Assembly (NCBI RefSeq): GCF_050947875.1
Contig: NC_134568.1
Coordinates: 251,055,767 to 251,119,766 of the forward strand
Length of the DNA stretch: 64,000 nt
DNA from: Dermacentor variabilis
Lineage: Eukaryota; Arthropoda; Arachnida; Ixodida; Ixodidae
Direction of reading: 5' to 3'
The notes beneath the pieces were generated by a model. It made no database searches. It was not told the DNA's origin and was given only the letters and a program-made list of their open reading frames with translations. The position numbers and the translations under genes were made by a program. Below are positions 59,646 to 64,000 of the stretch, piece after piece (position 1 is the first letter of the stretch; every line of letters starts with the position of its first letter).

Positions 59646-60549
59646 GGTATATTTTTTTCATCGTGGAGGAGTAATCGAACGTGGGGCTGGGCCCGATATC
59701 CAAGATGTTTTGCACACAAGATTGTATTACATATTTACGAGAGTTTCAAGGAAGTACAACAAGTTCGGGAAGAGGTTGTAGCAGCCGATCACTCCTGGCG
59801 GCCGTCGCTCTTTTTATTCCCTGCGTGCTCATTGTTCAGTCGCCTTACCCAATAAGCGTCAGGAGACGGACGACATGAGGTGCCACCAATCCCAAGGTTT
59901 GTAGCCCTTTCCCTCCGAAGGGAGCTTTATCGGAAACACACACACATCACTGGGCACAAAGAGGGAATGGGGGATAGCACACTGACCCCATCTGCTGCGT
60001 GGACGCGCCAGTATGTGCGGATGACAGGCGAAGGACCGTCCCCTCGCTAATTTTCGAAGCCTCTCCTGACATAGGTACTCCACTGGTGGCCATAAATCAT
60101 CCCATTTGAGAAAAATTTTGATGAGGCCGTCGGCTCGTTCCCCATAATAACGGTATCCGTGACCGGTGGGTGTGGCCGGAAGAAGGGCCGATCACAAAAA
60201 CGCTAAGCTACCATGGCGAGTTCATAATATTTGCTGCTCGTGCGTTTTCCGAATCATATTTGTTTTTGTCGCATTTAATAATAAAATTGGTGCGAGTGTC
60301 CAAGGACCGCCGCTCTTTCGAGAAGTCGTCTGACGACTTGGGGCAGCTCTTCATGACGCACCAATTACCTGTTCGCTGCCCAGTACCAAATAATTATACC
60401 GGAAATTTCTCATACATGGCTTTCATCACCTTAGAAAAATATTTTGCATGATGTCCAAAACCCTGTACACACACAGGACAGCACTGGGGAGGCCTTGACT
60501 GCAGGAGCATACTCTGTGCCGATCCCAGCACAGTGCAGGATGTAGAAGT
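59646..60549. other. Unassigned stretch; minus-strand open frame at 59860-60190
   Basis: The minus strand is open for about 105 codons, including GERADGLIKIFLKWDDLWPP and GKGYKPWDWWHLMS. I recognise no family. It may be the leader of an unknown repeat. Confidence 0.25.
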
Positions 60550-62785
60550 ATTGAGTAGGGTAAAGGGCCGTGACCATAGGTTAGTGAGGTCTAGGATTTC
60601 TCTCAATTTCAAGACAGAAACAGGCCAACATAGACGCAGTAAGGATAAAAGCAGAAAAATTCAGGCTGGTGCTCGCAAACGTGCGGCTTTAGAACAGGAA
60701 GATTAAGATAACATAGAGGTAATGAATGAAAACGTAACTAAGCTGATTTCAGAAGCAGCATTTGAAGTGGGAGATAAGGCACGAAGGCAACCAGTAGCTA
60801 AACTCTCGCAAGTAACAAAGGACCTAATAGATAGGCGACAAAGCGTGAAAATGTCTAACTCAAGAGATCATATAGAATTCGTTGAACTGACAACTGACAG
60901 AACTTATCCTCAACAAGTAAGGGAGATCCGAAATTATAACGTGGGTCAGATTGAGGAAGCAGTAAAAATGGCCGTAGTATGAAATCAGTGAGAACACTTG
61001 GCATAGTACAAGACAAGCTGTAAGCAATGAGAGATAAGCTCGGCAATGTCATCTGCAATTTTTATGATGCAGTAAAAACAGCGGAAGAATGCTACACTTA
61101 CCTGCAGCGTACAGCACCCAGAGCAGCCACACTACCTTCATTCAAGTAGCGACGAACCGGATATAGATGCTCCTTCTATAACTAGCGATGAAATTAGAGG
61201 AGCCTTGAAACTCATGGCGCGGGAAACAGTAGCAGGTGAAGGGGGAATAGCAGTCGATTTAGTCAAAGACGGAGGAGATATCATGCTTGAAAAACTTGCC
61301 GCCGCTTATGCGCCATGCCTCATGACTTCAAGTGTACCAGAGAGCCGGAAGAATGCAAACATTGCATTCATCCATAAAAAGGGAGACGTTAAAGAATTGA
61401 AGAATTATAGGTCCATTAGCTTTCTTGCAGTATTATATAAAATATTCACCAAGATAATTTCCAATAAAATCTAAGCAACACTTATCTTAAATCAACCAAG
61501 AGAACAGGCTGACTTCAGGTAAGGATATTCTACAATGGACCACATTATTCAGGTAATTGAGAAATATGCGGAGTACAAGCAACCTAATGAGAGCAGCATT
61601 CCGGGCAAGTTTGTAATCCATTACTCAAGTGATATTGTCGTTTTCTGTTGCGCAATATCACTTGAGTAACAAGCAACCTCTCTATATGGCTTTCATAGAT
61701 TACGAAAAGGCATTTGATTCAGTAGAGATACCGCCAGTCGTAAAGGCATTCCGTAATCAAAAAGTACAGGAGACATACGTGAATATCTTGGGAAATATCT
61801 ACGAAGATTCCACAGCTCCCTTGGTTCTGTTCAGGAAAATAGGGAATTACCTATCAAGAAATGGGTCAGGTAAAGAGACACAATATCTCAAATGCTATTC
61901 ACTGAAGGCCTAGAAGAAGTATTCAAGCTACTACACTGGGAAGGCTGTGGAGTGAGGATCAACGGCGAATATCTCAGCAACCTTCAGTTTGCAGATAGCG
62001 TTGTTCTGTTCAGGAACACTGGGGACGAACTAAAAAATAAACGATTAAATACCATAACGAAGGACGTGTAAGAGTGTAGTTAAAGATTATTATGCAGAAG
62101 ACAAAGGAAAGGTACAATAGATTGGCAAGGGAATTCGAATTCATAATCGCCATGCAGTCAGCCTCTAGAGTCTGTGCAGGAGTACCTTTATCTAGGCAAA
62201 TTACTCACGGAGACCCTAATCATGTGAATGAAATTTAAAGAAGAATAAAAATTGGTTGTATCACATACCGCACGTAGGCATTACGAAATCCTGACCGGTA
62301 GCTTACCACTGTCTTTGAAAAGAAGATGTGCAATGATTGCAGTTTACCGGTACTAACATATGGGGCAGAAAACTGGATGTTAACAAAGAAACGTGAGAAT
62401 AAGTTTAGGACCGCGCAAAGAGCTATGGAACGAAAAATTAAAGGCGTAATGTTAGAAGATAGAAAGATAGCGGTGTGGATCAGAGAGGAAGCGGGGATAG
62501 CCGATATTCTAGTTGACATTAAGATAAAGACATGGAGCTGGGAAGGACATGTAATGCGTAGGGTAGGTAACCGCTGGACCATTAGAGTCAGAGAATGGGG
62601 GCCAAGAGAGGGAAGCGCCCCCAGTCGAGGACGGCAGATAATAAGGTGGTGGGATGAAATTAGGGAATTTGCAGGCGCAAGTTGGAATCAGCTAGTGCAA
62701 GGCAGGGTTAATTTGAAATCGCAGAGAGAGGCCTTCGTCCTGCAGTGGACATAACAATATGATGATGATGATGACGACGAAGACT
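60550..62785 (+). mobile_element. RTE-like LINE, 5'-truncated, with (ATG)n tail
   Basis: The pieces of a single reverse transcriptase frame, in order but broken, are followed by the characteristic RTE C-terminus and a short TGATGATGATG tail (62758-62774). No RNase H or second ORF is seen. The endonuclease is missing on the 5' side. The 5' limit is approximate. Confidence 0.75.
60560..62754 (+). pseudogene. RTE-like reverse transcriptase pseudogene
   Basis: Fragments in order: DHRLVRSRISLNFKTETGQ, the coiled middle region MNENVTKLISEAAFEVGDKA, DEIRGALKLMARETVAGEG, IAFIHKKGDVKELKNYRSIS, MAFIDYEKAFDSVE, then VR-stop-RDTISQMLFTEGLEEVF, LSNLQFADSVVLF and VLTYGAENWMLTKK, finishing with RGRQIIRWWDEIREFAG and EAFVLQWT. 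The catalytic FADD is FADS, so the second Asp is lost. Numerous stops and frameshifts, plus an insertion at about 61586-61679. Confidence 0.8.
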
Positions 62786-62942
62786 GCAGGAGCTACAACT
62801 TCTTTACTGAGTCTTACGTCGTTTCGTATTGTATCCGTGCAAGTTACACGAAAAAGAGAAAAGCAGCCCAAGAAGCGCGGCATGTTGCGATGTCTTATGT
62901 ATACTGCTGTAGCGGTGCCGCGCTGTCATCTAGCACGACCTA

Positions 62943-62943
62943 A

Positions 62944-63012
<69 letters not shown>

Positions 63013-63049
63013 TTTCTTTCTTTCTTTCTTTCTTTCCTTCTTTCTTTTA
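62943..63049. repeat. (CTTT)n microsatellite
   Basis: About 105 bases of CTTT with a few CCTT and TTCC variants. Confidence 0.96.
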
Positions 63050-63602
63050 TTAATTTCAGACATTTCGGTACATTCGAATAAATATAGTACCTATTCTATA
63101 TCATATGGCTCAGGAGATAGGAAACAAAGCCGAGGTTATGCGACCTTCACACTGCTTCCATCCTCCAAAACTGTGCTCTCATCAACGCTAGAATATTCGT
63201 TCATAAGATCGGGTCAGCGGGCCGCGGCCACACCTGCCCGGTATCGCATCCGCGGCTCAAGAAACACGACTGTGGTGGCTCTATTCTGGACTCGCATGGC
63301 GACTGCGTGGCCGCTGTTATCCGTCAAGTTAGCTCTCTCATTGGCTGTCGAAAGGTCACTTTTTTTTAGATCGCCGAGAAACGTAAGCGTTGTAAAAATA
63401 CGGCTGGACCCATCTCATGAAGAATGTCGGCATTATTGCAATTCGCATGGAGGCAATGTATCGACACACCATATTACAACCGCAGAAACGCGTCATGTAT
63501 GAGGAGCGTATACCGCCGGGCTGCTTTGTCGCACTTAACTCTGGACACGCTTCGCCACCTGTCGCTGCCGTAGCAAAGCCCCCGCGCGGCGCGTGTGTGA
63601 AT
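63050..63602. other. Unassigned DNA
   Basis: No gene or element recognised. Confidence 0.3.
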
Positions 63603-64000
63603 ATACAGGGTATTCGTTTTTCTAGAGCACACAAAATATTGTAAAATCGCCGCTGGCATATAGCGCAAATGTTGTTCTTGAACTGGATTACCCGAAACGG
63701 CGGACATTACTCGCATTAGAAAGCGACAGGCATAATCGACCGATTAACAAAAAGGTATGAATTAAGGTTTTCAATAATTTAAATTACGACGCATAATAAA
63801 GTTGACGAATTGTAGCCGGTGAGTTCGCGAGGCATATCCCCTTAGAGCGAATATAACGATCGCACGGGTTAAGAGATGCGCCTTGAAACTTCCTGTAAAA
63901 ATACGCTATTGTTCCGCTTGATTTTTAGACAAACCGTTGTTTTATGCATTGAAACGCCAACTGGAATGCCCATGTATTTTGACGCACACTTTGGGAATCA
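63603..64000. mobile_element. Left part of a third TATACAGGG element (cut by window end)
   Basis: It starts TATACAGGGTATTCGTTTTTC and contains ACCCGAAACGGCGGACATTA, similar to CTACTCGAAGCGGCGGACAC in the 20-kb foldback element at the matching position. The remaining arm lies beyond the window. Confidence 0.5.

Noticed and set aside
62759..63502. 247-codon frame across the CTTT repeat
   Set aside because: Its middle is poly-FLSF from the microsatellite and its start is the LINE (ATG)n tail.

Overview
This is eukaryotic, repeat-dominated, non-coding DNA. It most likely comes from an arthropod of the tick lineage. That assignment is inferred from the repeat mix (Ty3/gypsy, I-like, CR1/jockey-like and RTE-like elements, tRNA-headed SINEs, foldback elements starting TATACAGGGTG) and cannot be proven without database searches. 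No convincing host exon, rRNA gene, CRISPR array or bacterial-style operon was found. Nearly every real coding signal belongs to a mobile element.

Layout. 1-4.85 kb: the 3' part of a Ty3/gypsy-type LTR retrotransposon whose open reading frame has the unusual order zinc knuckle, protease, integrase, reverse transcriptase, RNase H. It is followed by an LTR-like region with minisatellites and a (TA)n(TG)n microsatellite. 5-11.3 kb: CpG-rich and unassigned DNA, a diverged repeat pair, a SINE remnant, two microsatellites, a minus-strand LINE 3' end and a decayed tRNA-Lys-like sequence. 11.3-16.7 kb: a nearly full-length I-like LINE with stops and frameshifts. 17-21.4 kb: degenerate tandem repeat, SINE remnants and a 575-bp foldback element. 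21.7-27.5 kb: a second, older I-like LINE that has lost the catalytic YADD of its reverse transcriptase. 28.3-29.5 kb: a minus-strand LINE 3' fragment with a long GATA microsatellite. 31.2-31.9 kb: a 668-bp foldback element. 34.5, 36.9, 43.5, 44.5 and 46.9 kb: SINE copies, two with perfect target-site duplications. 38.68-39.11 kb: a small element with 15-bp inverted termini and 7-bp target duplications whose interior is a piece of the 25-kb LINE. 43.75 kb: a probable solo LTR. 47.8-49.6 kb: a minus-strand CR1/jockey-like LINE with a 34-bp palindrome at its 3' end. 49.6-58.8 kb: CpG-rich patches and one dispersed repeat, no recognised gene. 58.8-64 kb: another LINE tail, a SINE with a 19-C run, a decayed RTE-like LINE, a CTTT microsatellite and the start of a third TATACAGGG element at the window edge.

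How the parts relate. The autonomous LINEs supply the kind of machinery SINEs use, and the SINE target duplications and 5' truncation fit target-primed reverse transcription. Five LINE copies share one 3' tail from which microsatellites grow. The most unusual observations are the integrase-before-RT gypsy element, which appears intact, and the inverted-repeat element carrying a captured LINE fragment.
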